A stretch of 64,000 nt of DNA from Blastococcus_B deserti (GTDB lineage: Bacteria; Actinomycetota; Actinomycetes; Mycobacteriales; Geodermatophilaceae): positions 1 through 64,000 of the forward strand of contig NZ_JBHUHP010000019.1 in NCBI RefSeq assembly GCF_042682525.1, written 5' to 3'. Of the stretch, positions 1 through 9,162 are shown one piece after another (within the stretch, counting starts at the first letter, position 1; every line of letters begins with the position of its first letter). The position numbers and the translations under genes are program-made. Below the pieces are notes generated by a model that saw only the letters and a program-made list of their open reading frames with translations, made no database searches and was not told where the DNA came from.

Positions 1-1043
1 CCCACCCCCGGCCCGTCGGCCACCTCCGGCTCCGCCTCCAGCACCTCCACCACCCGGTCGATCTGCGGGCGCGCGCCGCAGAGGGTGGGGTAGACGGCCG
101 TGAGCTCCGTCAACGACGACTGCAGACTGGTCAGGTAGGCGAGGAAGACCAGCAGCGAGCCGACCGACATGTGTCCCGCGAGGACCTGGCGGGCTCCGAC
201 GAGGAGCACGAGCCCTTGTCCGAGGACCGTGGCACTGCCGCTGAGGAGGTCGGTCACCTTGCTGACGAGGGTGGTGCGCCACTCGGCCGTGACCACGGCA
301 CCCGAGAGCTCGACGAAGCGGGCGTGCACCCGTTTCTCCTGGCCGAACGCCTGGACGACGGGGATCCCCGTCAGGCTCTGGTGCAGGTGCGATTGCAACA
401 GGCCAAGTACACGGCGTCGGGCTTCTCCGGCCCTCTGCGTCGGACGCCCCCTGCGACGGGCGATCCACACCATCGCGGGCGTGACGACGACGGCCAGCCC
501 GGTGAGCGCCGGGTCCAGTCCCGCCAGCAGTGCCACCATGCCCACGGTGAGCAGGGCCTGCTGGAGGGGGGAGAAGACGAGCGAGGTGACCACGGCGTGC
601 AGTGACCACGGATCCCCGATCACCCGCTCCATGGTGTCCCCGACGTCGTGCCGCTCGTGGAAGAGGACCGACCGGCGCTGCACCTTCGCGAAGACCTGCC
701 GCTGCAGGCGGAACACCATTCCTTGGCCAACGCGGACCCACAGGAAGGTGAGCAGCACCTCCAGGCCGCTCGTCAGCAGGAAGACGGTGAGAGTCGCGGC
801 GACCACCCAGGCCAGGAGGCCACCGTCGGTTGCGCCGCCCGGAAGCCACGCCGTGAGCGGCGTCCGGTCCTCATCCCCGAGCACCTGGTCGACCAGGACC
901 TTCATCGGCCAGGGAGTCAGCAGGGTGACGCCCGTTGCCAGGAGCGTGAGGATCAAGATGGCCGACAGCCCGGGTACGTCCTGTCGCGCGTAGCGCAGCA
1001 GGAAGCGGTAGGGCGAGACCCGTCTGTGCCGCCCGCGGGCCAT
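1..1043 (-). CDS. ABC exporter, membrane-domain half (partial)
   Basis: About 347 residues of a type I ABC exporter are visible. They form the membrane domain, with hydrophobic spans near residues 20-50, 70-100, 150-190 and 250-290, and then the linker that normally leads into the ATPase domain. The ATPase half lies beyond base 1, so the 3' end is cut by the window. The ATG at 1043 follows a GGGGAG ribosome-binding site located in the end of the upstream glycosyltransferase gene, only 3 bases away, so the two are probably co-translated. Next to sugar-nucleotide and glycosyltransferase genes it may export a lipid-linked sugar or a polysaccharide product; the substrate is inference. Confidence 0.85.
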   Translation of the reverse strand, partial: MARGRHRRVSPYRFLLRYARQDVPGLSAILILTLLATGVTLLTPWPMKVLVDQVLGDEDRTPLTAWLPGGATDGGLLAWVVAATLTVFLLTSGLEVLLTFLWVRVGQGMVFRLQRQVFAKVQRRSVLFHERHDVGDTMERVIGDPWSLHAVVTSLVFSPLQQALLTVGMVALLAGLDPALTGLAVVVTPAMVWIARRRGRPTQRAGEARRRVLGLLQSHLHQSLTGIPVVQAFGQEKRVHARFVELSGAVVTAEWRTTLVSKVTDLLSGSATVLGQGLVLLVGARQVLAGHMSVGSLLVFLAYLTSLQSSLTELTAVYPTLCGARPQIDRVVEVLEAEPEVADGPGV

Positions 1044-1046
1044 CGT

Positions 1047-3530
1047 CTAACTCCCCGGCGTCAGTGCGCTGAGGGTCGTCCGCCGCAGCGCGCGGCGCGT
1101 CGTCGGCACGAGGAAGGCCGCGTCCGCAGCGAGGAGAAGCGCTCCCAGCCCGCCCGCCCAGCCGGTCCCGGCCAGGAGCCCGACGATTGCCATCGCGGCC
1201 GTGAGCGCGAGCAGCCGCGCCGGCCGGACCACGATGCGCGTCCGCGCCTGCGGCGTCCACCCCCACTGCACCGCGGTGGACAGCCGGGCGGCGAGCACGG
1301 GGCCGCGGGAGACCTGCAGGTCCCAGGGGTCGGTCGGCCCCGCGAAGCGGACAGAGCATCCGCTCTCGGCAAGGGCACGCTCCAGCGACATCAGCCAGGC
1401 CAGGCGGTCCCCGGTCCACCCAGGAGGTGGTGGCGGGGGCAACACCGGCAGACCGGGACCCCGAAGTCGACCCCACGCCCGGACGAGGGGCTGAAGGACG
1501 TGGAGGCAGGTGACCAGCGCACGCCACGCCCACGGGTGGGCTTCGTCCCGCGCCGGTCGGACCGCCACGGCCACGGCTGCGGTGTACCCGACGAGGTATC
1601 CGAGGCCCAGCGCGCAGAGGCCGAGCCATGCGGGATGGAGGAACGCGAGGCCGAGTCCCAGGACCAGCGGCGGGACCGTCAGGGGCAGAGTCGCTGCCGC
1701 CCAGCCGAACACCCACGCCGCCCTGGGAGCGACGACCGTCTGGTAGGGCGCTCCACCGACCGGTCCGTGGTAGACGACCGGGCGCAGCACCGACGACAGC
1801 ATCCGCAGGCCGCCGTAGATGGATCCCGCCCAGCGGGCCTGCCCGAGCCGGTTGAACCGGTGCGCGTGGCGGGAGGCGACCATTCGCTCGGACCGGCCGT
1901 AGTTGCGCTGCTGTCGCAGGTAGCCGCGGACAGTGTTCCTCCGGTGGTGGCGCACCTGTGCCGCCGGCGCGAAGGCGATCTGACCTCCCTGGTCGAGCAG
2001 CTTCCAGCAGACGTCGACGTCGTCGCCCGCCGACGTGAACGCCGGGTCGAAGCCACCGACCGCGAGCAGCGATTCCCGCCGGAACGCCATGTTGCATCCC
2101 GGCACGTGCTCGGCGCGGTCGTCCCTGACGAGGACCTCCACCGGTCCTCCCGGTGAGGCGGCGACCGCGCGCTCCACGAGGTCGGCGCCCGGCACCGGAA
2201 GGTTGGGTCCGCCGGCCGCGACGACGCCCTCGTCCTGCATCGACAGCACGAGGTGGTAGGGCCACGCGGGATGGCAGTGGGCGTCGGCGTCGAGGTACGC
2301 GACGTACTCCCCGCGAGCGGCCCGCGCGCCCGCGTTGCGCGCGGCGCTGAGGCCGCCATGGGGCAGGGCGAGGGTGCGGAACGGATAGCGGCGGGCGATC
2401 TCGAGCGTCCCGTCGGTCGATCCGTCGTCGCACACGACCACCTCGAGGTCGGGATAGTCGAGGCATTCGAGGGACCGGAGGCACTCGTCCAGGAGGCGCG
2501 CCTCGTTGTAGGCGCAGACGACGACCGACAGGGGCGGCCAGCGCTCCCGCAGGTCGCGCACGCTGCGACCGGCCCATCGGCGGACGACGTCGACAGCCGC
2601 CTTCGGGGTGCGGTCGGCACGGGTGATGCCGAAGCCCCACCCCTCGACGGCCTCACCGGCGACCCCCCACTCGTCGGTCCAGGCGAACACGGTCGCGCCC
2701 GCGCACCCCGTCTCGTCGACGACGCGGAGCTGCTGCTCGATCGAGGCCGCCTGTGCGGCGTCACCGTGGAGGTCGCCGGCCAGCCCGAGTTCGGTGACGA
2801 GCAGAGGGATCTCCCCCGCCACGATCTGCAGGTGACGGAGATAGGCACGCAGGCGGGCGGGATCTTCGAGGAAGACGTTGAACGACGCCAGGTCCAGGCC
2901 GTCGATCGACAGGTACTCCGTCGTCGGGAAGTTGCTGTACGTCACCAGGGCCGCCGGGTCGGCGGCGTGCACGTGTGCCGCGAGCCGGGAGAGGACCCGT
3001 TCGACCGGCCGGATGCCGTGCAACCGGACGAGGTCGCCCGGCACCTCGTTCCCGATCGACAGGGCGAGCACCTGGGGCAGCCCGACGGTGCGCTCGATCG
3101 CGTCGTCCAGCGCCCTGCGACCGGCGTCCAGAACCCTGCGGTGCACGCGGTGATCGGCCCCGTGCTGACGCCAGTCGTCGTAGTGGACGCCGACGAGCAC
3201 CCGCATGCCGACCTCGGCGGCCGCGTCGAGCAGCTCCGCCGGGGGAACGGTGTAGGTGCGGACCGTATTCAGGCCTACGGCCGCCATGGCCGAGAGATCT
3301 CGTCGGATCTGCGGCGCCTCGGGGAACAGGTCACCGTCGCGGCGGGGGCGGAAGCTGCCGTACGTGACTCCCCGCACCCGGTACGGCACCCCGTCCACCG
3401 ACAGGTGCCGTCCGTCCGGCCGCACCCGCGCGCCGAAACCGGTCCCTCCGGCCGGCAGGTGCAGCGTCGCCCCGGTGGCTGCACCCTCGGGCACGGGGAG
3501 GACCGGGGCGGCCTGGACTTCCTGCGTCAT
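1047..3530 (-). CDS. Glycoside hydrolase-GT2 glycosyltransferase fusion
   Basis: This 827-residue protein joins two enzymes. Residues about 30-330 look like a clan GH-A TIM barrel: IGNEVPGD supplies the Asn-Glu acid/base motif and LLVTELG a candidate nucleophile. Residues about 345-600 are a family 2 glycosyltransferase, with VVVCAYNE, DDGSTDGT, a DADAH metal-binding motif, GDDVD, and QQRNYG where processive synthases have QxxRW. Hydrophobic stretches near 615-680 and close to the C terminus suggest membrane anchoring. The ATG at 3530 has GAGGGG about 9 bases upstream; the open frame runs further upstream but that part looks non-coding. It is tightly linked to the ABC exporter. The product sugar is unknown. 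Confidence 0.82.
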   Translation of the reverse strand: MTQEVQAAPVLPVPEGAATGATLHLPAGGTGFGARVRPDGRHLSVDGVPYRVRGVTYGSFRPRRDGDLFPEAPQIRRDLSAMAAVGLNTVRTYTVPPAELLDAAAEVGMRVLVGVHYDDWRQHGADHRVHRRVLDAGRRALDDAIERTVGLPQVLALSIGNEVPGDLVRLHGIRPVERVLSRLAAHVHAADPAALVTYSNFPTTEYLSIDGLDLASFNVFLEDPARLRAYLRHLQIVAGEIPLLVTELGLAGDLHGDAAQAASIEQQLRVVDETGCAGATVFAWTDEWGVAGEAVEGWGFGITRADRTPKAAVDVVRRWAGRSVRDLRERWPPLSVVVCAYNEARLLDECLRSLECLDYPDLEVVVCDDGSTDGTLEIARRYPFRTLALPHGGLSAARNAGARAARGEYVAYLDADAHCHPAWPYHLVLSMQDEGVVAAGGPNLPVPGADLVERAVAASPGGPVEVLVRDDRAEHVPGCNMAFRRESLLAVGGFDPAFTSAGDDVDVCWKLLDQGGQIAFAPAAQVRHHRRNTVRGYLRQQRNYGRSERMVASRHAHRFNRLGQARWAGSIYGGLRMLSSVLRPVVYHGPVGGAPYQTVVAPRAAWVFGWAAATLPLTVPPLVLGLGLAFLHPAWLGLCALGLGYLVGYTAAVAVAVRPARDEAHPWAWRALVTCLHVLQPLVRAWGRLRGPGLPVLPPPPPPGWTGDRLAWLMSLERALAESGCSVRFAGPTDPWDLQVSRGPVLAARLSTAVQWGWTPQARTRIVVRPARLLALTAAMAIVGLLAGTGWAGGLGALLLAADAAFLVPTTRRALRRTTLSALTPGS

Positions 3531-4173
3531 CGCCGATCGCCCCTCAGCGAGGTGGCGGACTGGTCCCCCTGTCGTCTGGGGCTGGGAGGCTGGCGGGCGC
3601 ACGACCCTGGGCCGGCTCGTGTCTCCGCCGCAGTGCCCACGTCGCTCCTCCCCCGGGGCCCGTCCGCGCCACGTGCGCGCGCGTGAGGTGGCCGGAGTGT
3701 GCAGCAGCCGACCGCCCCGCTGAAGCGTCTGCGTCGCGAGGGCAGACAATTTCTCCTGTGTTCCCCGAGCCGTGACGTCGCTGAAACGCATTGACCTTTC
3801 AGGCACCATTGAGTTCCGTTGCACACGCCGCACGAAACCCATTCGCGGCGCTCCCCGTACGGCGGGCAGCGCCACCTTCAGCCAGGCACTCCAGCGGCAA
3901 GATCCAGTGTTTGCCGGAGGCAACCCCCAGGCGGACCATCGGGCTGCAACACACCTTGCCGCAGGTCAAGAGCGTGTACCAGGCGCGCCACTGACAGTTA
4001 CTCGAATGTCGAAATACTCGTCCCACTCTGCGTACAAGATCAGGCGTACCCCGCAGCGACACGACGAAGGAAAGGGAGGGGGAAAAAGGAGCATCGGCCG
4101 ATTTTCGCCGGCTGGGCCAGCATGCTCCAGCATCGGCGCGCGGCCGTCCATCCACCGATCGCAGGGAGTCGTC
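3531..4173. other. Divergent intergenic region
   Basis: These 640 bases separate the leftward glycosyltransferase-exporter pair from the rightward sugar-nucleotide genes, so promoters for both should lie here. Base composition is less GC-rich than the flanks around 3,770-4,100. I see no credible gene and no clear -35/-10 pair. Open frames crossing it lack coding character. Confidence 0.5.
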
Positions 4174-5208
4174 ATGCGTGTTGTCGTTCTCGGCGGCGCC
4201 GGTTTTCTCGGTTCCCACCTGTGCGGCACGCTGCTGGCGGCCGGTGACGAGGTGGTGTGCATCGACAACCTCAGCACTGGCCGGAGGACGAACACCACAC
4301 CCTTCCTGGGGCGGCCGGGCTTCGAGTTCGTGCACGCCGACATCGCCGCCGGGCCGCTGTGCGTGCGGGGGGCGGTCGATGCCGTCGCGAACCTCGCCAG
4401 CCCGGCGTCGCCACCGGACTACCACCGGATGCCCCTGGAGACACTCGCAGCCGGCAGTCGGGGCACCGAGCACGCGCTGCAGCTGGCGGCGCAGCACGGT
4501 GCCCGGTTCCTGCTCGCTTCGACCAGCGAGGTGTACGGGGACCCCGACGTCCACCCCCAGCCGGAGGACTACTGGGGCAACGTGAACTCCGTGGGCCCAC
4601 GCAGCGTCTACGACGAGGCCAAGCGGTACGCCGAAGCCGTCACGATGGCCTACCGGCGGCAGTTCGGGGACGACGTCGGGATCGTCCGCATCTTCAACAC
4701 CTACGGCCCCGGGATGCGGCCGGAGGACGGCCGGGTGGTCACCAGCTTCATCACCCAGGCCCTCAACGGCGATCCCCTGACGATCTACGGCGACGGCTCG
4801 CAGACCCGCAGCTTCTGCTACGTCGACGATCTCGTCCGCGGCCTGGTCGCCATGCTGACGTCGACCGAGACCGGTCCGCTCAACCTCGGCAACCCGGTCG
4901 AGTGGACCGTCCTCGAGCTGGCCCGCATCGTGCTCGAGGTCACGGGCTCGACGTCGCCGCTCGAGTTCCACCCGCTCCCCCAGGACGACCCCACCCGCCG
5001 CAGACCGGACATCGGCCGAGCTCGCCGGCTGCTGGGCTGGCAGCCCGAGATCTCCGCCCACGAGGGGCTGCGGCGGACCGTCGAGTGGTTCCGCGCGCGC
5101 CCCGCCGAGGTCGCCGCCGCCGCTCCGTCCGTGGCCGGCCCCCAGGTCGAGCCGCGACCCGGTGCACGGATCCCGTCTCCTCGGCGGTCCGCGCCGGTCC
5201 TCTCGTGA
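4174..5208 (+). CDS. UDP-glucuronate decarboxylase-like epimerase
   Basis: This 344-residue short-chain dehydrogenase/epimerase has the NAD-binding motif GGAGFLGSHL at residues 7-16. The active site has TSEVYG followed by YDEAK. The stretch HPQPEDYWGNVN is characteristic of UDP-glucuronate decarboxylases (UDP-xylose synthases), which convert UDP-glucuronate to UDP-xylose. The ATG at 4174 is preceded by GCAGGGAG, and the longer upstream frame lacks coding character. Its stop overlaps the GTG of the next gene by 4 bases (GTGA), so it forms an operon with galE. It probably supplies activated pentose to the neighbouring glycosyltransferase. Confidence 0.85.
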   Translation: MRVVVLGGAGFLGSHLCGTLLAAGDEVVCIDNLSTGRRTNTTPFLGRPGFEFVHADIAAGPLCVRGAVDAVANLASPASPPDYHRMPLETLAAGSRGTEHALQLAAQHGARFLLASTSEVYGDPDVHPQPEDYWGNVNSVGPRSVYDEAKRYAEAVTMAYRRQFGDDVGIVRIFNTYGPGMRPEDGRVVTSFITQALNGDPLTIYGDGSQTRSFCYVDDLVRGLVAMLTSTETGPLNLGNPVEWTVLELARIVLEVTGSTSPLEFHPLPQDDPTRRRPDIGRARRLLGWQPEISAHEGLRRTVEWFRARPAEVAAAAPSVAGPQVEPRPGARIPSPRRSAPVLS

Positions 5209-6242
5209 TCAGCGGGCGCGACCCCGGGTCCACCGTGCTCGTGACCGGTGGCGCCGGCTTCATCGGCAGTCACACGTGCGTGGAACTGCTCGAGAACGGC
5301 CACCGCGTCGTCGTGATCGACGACCACTCCAACAGCACGCCCGCGTCCCTGGAGCGAGTGGCGAAGCTGACCGGCCGAGCGGTGACGGCCTACACGGGGG
5401 ACGTCAGGGACCGCGCGCTGCTCGACCGGGTGTTCGAGGCCCAGCGGATCGACCAGGTCATCCACTTCGCGGCCAGGAAAGCCGTCGGGGAGTCGGTGGA
5501 GTTCCCACTCGAGTACTGGGACGTCAACGTCGGTGCCACCGTCGCCCTCCTGCAGGCGATGCGGGACCACGGCGTGCGCGATCTCGTCTTCTCGTCGTCC
5601 TGCTCGGTGTACGGGGTCGCACGGCGCGTACCGCTGACCGAGGAGGACCCGGTCGCCCCCGTCAACCCCTACGCGCGGACCAAATCGGCGTGCGAGCAGA
5701 TCCTCGCGGACGCCTGCCGGCGCCATCCTGAGTTCCGGATCCTGGCGCTGCGCTACTTCAACCCGGCCGGCGCCCATCCGAGCGGCCTGCTGGGCGAGGA
5801 CCCCCGCGGTGTTCCGAACAACCTCATGCCCTACCTCACCCAGGTGGCCATCGGCCGGCTGGACCGCCTCCCCGTCCACGGCACCGACTACCCGACGCCT
5901 GACGGCAGTTGCATCCGCGACTACATCCACGTCGTCGACGTGGCCGACGGACATCGTGTCGCCCTGGACCACCTCGCCGACGAGACCGGTGTTCGGGTGC
6001 GGAACCTGGGCACCGGCGTCGGCACGTCGGTGCTGGAGGTGGTCTCCGCGTTCGAGTCCGCCACCGGACGGCCCATCCCGGTCACCACGGTCGGACGGCG
6101 GCCCGGCGACGTGCCCGTACTCGTCGCCGACCCGTCGCGCGTGGCGCGGGAATGGGGGTGGCGGACCACACGGGACGTGGCGGACATGTGCGCCGACGCG
6201 TGGCGCTTCCAGCAGCTCAATCCGTTCGGGCACGCCTGCTGA
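5205..6242 (+). CDS. galE: UDP-glucose 4-epimerase
   Basis: This 345-residue protein has the Rossmann motif GGAGFIGSHT near its N terminus, the SSSCSVYG active-site stretch and a YARTK catalytic Tyr-Lys pair. Conserved GalE segments around LRYFNPAGAHPSG and IRDYIHVVDVADGH are also present. GalE interconverts UDP-glucose and UDP-galactose in the cytoplasm. The GTG start at 5205 overlaps the preceding stop by 4 bases, which decides the start because the open frame continues far upstream. Length matches the family. It ends 32 bases from the convergent RNase H gene. Confidence 0.92.
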   Translation: MISGRDPGSTVLVTGGAGFIGSHTCVELLENGHRVVVIDDHSNSTPASLERVAKLTGRAVTAYTGDVRDRALLDRVFEAQRIDQVIHFAARKAVGESVEFPLEYWDVNVGATVALLQAMRDHGVRDLVFSSSCSVYGVARRVPLTEEDPVAPVNPYARTKSACEQILADACRRHPEFRILALRYFNPAGAHPSGLLGEDPRGVPNNLMPYLTQVAIGRLDRLPVHGTDYPTPDGSCIRDYIHVVDVADGHRVALDHLADETGVRVRNLGTGVGTSVLEVVSAFESATGRPIPVTTVGRRPGDVPVLVADPSRVAREWGWRTTRDVADMCADAWRFQQLNPFGHAC

Positions 6243-6274
6243 CCCGGCTCGCGGCACGGAATCGCACGGCTGCG

Positions 6275-7369
6275 TCAGCGCAGGTGCGAGGTGTCGTTCA
6301 CCAGGCGCACCGAGGCGCGGCCGTCCGAGGACCACGCCACCGAGCACAGCGACGCCGCCTCGAGGAACACCCGGTGCACCACCTCGTCACCGACCCCCAG
6401 CCCGGCGGCCACCATCAGCTTGATGGGCGTCACGTGGCTGACGACCAGCACGGTCCGGCCCGCATGCCCGGACAGGATGCGCCGCCGGGCCCGGGCCACC
6501 CGGCTGCTCACGTCGGCGACCGACTCCCCTCCCGGAGCGGGGACGGTGACGTCGTCGAGGAAGCGCCGGGAGGCCAGCGGGTGCTTGGCGCGCGCCTCGT
6601 CGAAGGTCAGCCCCTCGAGGTCGCCGAAGTCCAGTTCGACCAGGTCCTCGTCGAGGTCGACCGGCAGGCCCAGGGCGCCCGCGACGATCTCCGCCGTCTC
6701 CCGGGTCCGCCGCAGCGGCGAGGCGACGACCACCTCGATGCCCAGAGCCTTGGCGCGCACCGCGGCGGCCTCAGCCTCGGCCCGGCCCGCCCGGGACAGC
6801 GGCAGGTCGTTGCGGCCGCTGTACCGACGCTCGGGGGTGTGCTCGGTCTGCCCGTGCCGGAGCAGATGGGTGACGGTGGTGACGACGGCAGCCGGCTCGG
6901 CGGCGGGCTGGACGTCGTCCTCCAGGACGACGGGCTCGGCGGCCGGGTCGCGGTGCACCGGCCGGCCGTCCATCGCGCTGTTGGCCAGCGCGTCGGCGGC
7001 GCTGTTCTGCGCGCGCGGCACCCACGTGTACCGGACGTCGCCCAGCTGCCGGGCGATCTTCTGCGCCTGCACGGCCAGCTGCTGCATGTCGGGGTGCTTG
7101 ATCTTCCAGCGGCCCGACATCTGCTCGACGACCAGCTTGGAGTCCATGCGGACCTCGACGCTGGCGGTCGGGTCGAGGTCGAGGGCGGCCTGCAGGCCGG
7201 CGACCAGACCCCCGTACTCGGCGACGTTGTTCGTGGCGCGCCCGACCGATGCGGCCCGCTCGGCCAGCACGCGCCCGGTGTCGGCGTCGCGGACCAGCGC
7301 GCCGTAGCCGGCCGGCCCCGGGTTGCCGCGCGACCCGCCGTCCGCCTCGACGATGAGCCGGCGGCTCAC
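6275..7369 (-). CDS. Bifunctional RNase HI / histidine phosphatase
   Basis: The 364-residue protein has two domains. Residues 1-135 are RNase HI-like, with catalytic acids in EADGGSRGNPG, NNVAEYGGL, RMDSKLVVEQ and NSAADALAN. Residues about 165-364 are a histidine phosphatase, with the LLRHGQTEH catalytic signature and a second conserved His in VVSHVTPI. The same fusion is Rv2228c in Mycobacterium tuberculosis, where the RNase H degrades RNA in RNA-DNA hybrids and the phosphatase half resembles CobC-type enzymes. It starts with GTG. It lies 46 bases downstream of the zinc-ribbon gene, in the order seen in mycobacteria. Confidence 0.93.
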   Translation of the reverse strand: MSRRLIVEADGGSRGNPGPAGYGALVRDADTGRVLAERAASVGRATNNVAEYGGLVAGLQAALDLDPTASVEVRMDSKLVVEQMSGRWKIKHPDMQQLAVQAQKIARQLGDVRYTWVPRAQNSAADALANSAMDGRPVHRDPAAEPVVLEDDVQPAAEPAAVVTTVTHLLRHGQTEHTPERRYSGRNDLPLSRAGRAEAEAAAVRAKALGIEVVVASPLRRTRETAEIVAGALGLPVDLDEDLVELDFGDLEGLTFDEARAKHPLASRRFLDDVTVPAPGGESVADVSSRVARARRRILSGHAGRTVLVVSHVTPIKLMVAAGLGVGDEVVHRVFLEAASLCSVAWSSDGRASVRLVNDTSHLR

Positions 7370-7415
7370 AGCCCGGCCCCGGCGGCCGACGTGGCCACCA
7401 TGGCCATGATCGGCG

Positions 7416-8156
7416 TCACAGGCCGGACTCGGCGGTGCGCACGAGGATGCGGCCGCAGTTCTCGCACCGCACGACCTCGTGCGGATCGGCGTTGCGCACC
7501 GCGGCGAGCTCGTTGCCGTACAGCTCGAGCCGGCAGCCCTGGCAGGCCCGCGCCCGCAGCATCGCGGCGCCGGTGGTGCCCGTCTGCGCGCGGATCCGGT
7601 CGTAGAGGGACAGCAGTGGCGCCGAGATGCCGGCGGCGACCTCGGCGCGGGCCGCCTCGTGCCGCTTGATGCCGTCGGCGATGTCGGCGAGGGCGTCGTC
7701 GCGGAGCTGCTCGGCCCGCTCGCGGTCGGCGCGCGCCTGGTCCAGCCCCCGCTGCGCCGCGGCCAGCGCCGACTCGGCGTCCTCGAGGCGCTGCATGAGC
7801 TCGAGCTCCTGGTCCTCGAGGTCGGACTGCCGCCGCTTCAGCGAGTCGAGCTCGTGCTGGAGGTTGGTCAACTCCTTCGGCGAGACGCTCCCGGAGTCCA
7901 GCAGCCGCTGGTCCTTGGCTTCGCGTGCCCGCACCGTCTCGACGTCGGCCTCCAGCCGCTTCACCTCGCGGCCCAGGTCGCGCACCTCCGTCTCGGCGCG
8001 GACGACGTCGGCGGAGAGCGCCCGTTCGGCCTCGGCGGCCGCCTCGACGGCGGCCCGCTCGGGCAACGTGCGCTCACGGTGGGCGAGCTGGGTGAGCGCG
8101 ACGTCTTCAGCGGCGAGATCGAGCAGCTTCTGCTGCTCGAAGTGGTCGGCCTTCAC
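7416..8156 (-). CDS. C4-type zinc-ribbon coiled-coil protein
   Basis: This 246-residue protein is mostly a charged alpha-helical coiled coil (residues about 10-180, rich in Glu, Arg, Ala and Leu). It ends in a zinc ribbon with Cys pairs CQGC and CENC. It matches the conserved actinobacterial family represented by Rv2229c, which sits beside RNase H/phosphatase and Nif3-like genes. The molecular role is not established. A member of the intergenic stem-loop family lies just upstream of its start, between it and the Nif3-like gene. Confidence 0.88.
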   Translation of the reverse strand: MKADHFEQQKLLDLAAEDVALTQLAHRERTLPERAAVEAAAEAERALSADVVRAETEVRDLGREVKRLEADVETVRAREAKDQRLLDSGSVSPKELTNLQHELDSLKRRQSDLEDQELELMQRLEDAESALAAAQRGLDQARADRERAEQLRDDALADIADGIKRHEAARAEVAAGISAPLLSLYDRIRAQTGTTGAAMLRARACQGCRLELYGNELAAVRNADPHEVVRCENCGRILVRTAESGL

Positions 8157-8213
8157 CCGTCCAACCTACCCGTGCACCCACCTGCCCCGGCCCCCGTGCA
8201 GGGTCCCGCCGCC

Positions 8214-8266
8214 GGCCCCGTCCAGAGGCTCGTCCCGGGCCTGCGAGGGATGAGGAGGACGGGCCC
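8214..8266 (+). repeat. Intergenic stem-loop repeat, copy 1
   Basis: An outer stem CCCGTCC/GGACGGG encloses an inner stem CTCGTCCC/GGGATGAG (one G-T pair). The copy sits just downstream of the Nif3-like stop. It shares the core CGTCcCG..CtTGCGAGGG-type sequence with four other intergenic copies in this window. It may act as a terminator or 3'-end RNA structure, although no T-tract follows. Confidence 0.75.
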
Positions 8267-8296
8267 TTCCACGGCGGGGGCACGGGGCTCCTTCTG

Positions 8297-9148
8297 CTAC
8301 CTGCGCGGCGCGGCGTCCCCGACCGGTCCGTCCTCCTGGCCGGCGCGGTAGGTCCAGGGGTCGGTCCGCCGCCGTGACACGGCCACCGCCACCTGCCCCG
8401 CCAGGTCGTCGGCGAGCAGTTCCGCGGCGACCGGCAACCAGGGCCACTCGGACGCGAAGTGCGCGACGTCGCAGAGCGCGGGACCGTCCACCTCCCCCGC
8501 CTCCGAGGCCGGGTGGTGCTTGAGGTCGCTGGTCAGCAGCACGTCCGCTCCCGCGGCGGCCGCCGCTGCGAGCAGCGAGCCGCCGCTGCCGCCGCACACC
8601 GCCACCCGGCGGACGACGCGCCCGGGCTCACCGGCGGCACGGACCCCGCCGACCGTCGCGGGCAGGACCGCGGCGGCCCGTTCGGCGAACGCCCGCAGGC
8701 TCAGCGGCTCCGGGAGCTGCCCCACCCGCCCGAGCCCGGTCCGCGGGTCGGCGGCCGAGGGCTCCAGGGGCACGGTCCCGCTCAGACCCAGGACGTCGGC
8801 CAGCGCGTCGTTGACGCCGCAGCCGGGCGCCCGGTCGGCGTTGGTGTGCACGACGAACAACCCCGCGCCGGCGCGGACGAGGCGGTGGACCAGCCGGCCC
8901 TTGGGGTCGTGGGCCGGCACGCCGTGCACCGGCGTCAGCAGCAGCGGGTGGTGCGTGACGACGAGGTCGGTCCCGGTCTCGATCGCCTCGTCCACGACGG
9001 CCGTGGTCGGGTCGACGGCGAACAGCACGCGGTCCACCGGCTCGTCCGGGTCACCGCACACGAGCCCGACGGCGTCCCAGCTCTCGGCCAGCGCGGGGTC
9101 GTAGCGGGCATCGAGCGCGGCGATCACCTCGCGCAGGGGGACGGGCAC
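8297..9148 (-). CDS. Nif3-like dinuclear metal-centre protein
   Basis: This 283-residue protein belongs to the Nif3/YbgI (DUF34) family. The metal-ligand motif THHPLLL is near residue 65, HTNADRAPGC follows, and a late DVAHFASEWPW segment carries the His and Glu ligands. Members form hexameric toroids with two metals per subunit; their function is disputed (GTP cyclohydrolase-like activity has been proposed). The M. tuberculosis counterpart is Rv2230c in the same gene order. Start is the ATG at 9148, 14 bases from the neighbouring GNAT stop. Confidence 0.92.
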   Translation of the reverse strand: MPVPLREVIAALDARYDPALAESWDAVGLVCGDPDEPVDRVLFAVDPTTAVVDEAIETGTDLVVTHHPLLLTPVHGVPAHDPKGRLVHRLVRAGAGLFVVHTNADRAPGCGVNDALADVLGLSGTVPLEPSAADPRTGLGRVGQLPEPLSLRAFAERAAAVLPATVGGVRAAGEPGRVVRRVAVCGGSGGSLLAAAAAAGADVLLTSDLKHHPASEAGEVDGPALCDVAHFASEWPWLPVAAELLADDLAGQVAVAVSRRRTDPWTYRAGQEDGPVGDAAPRR

Positions 9149-9162
9149 GGGCGGACTCTAGG

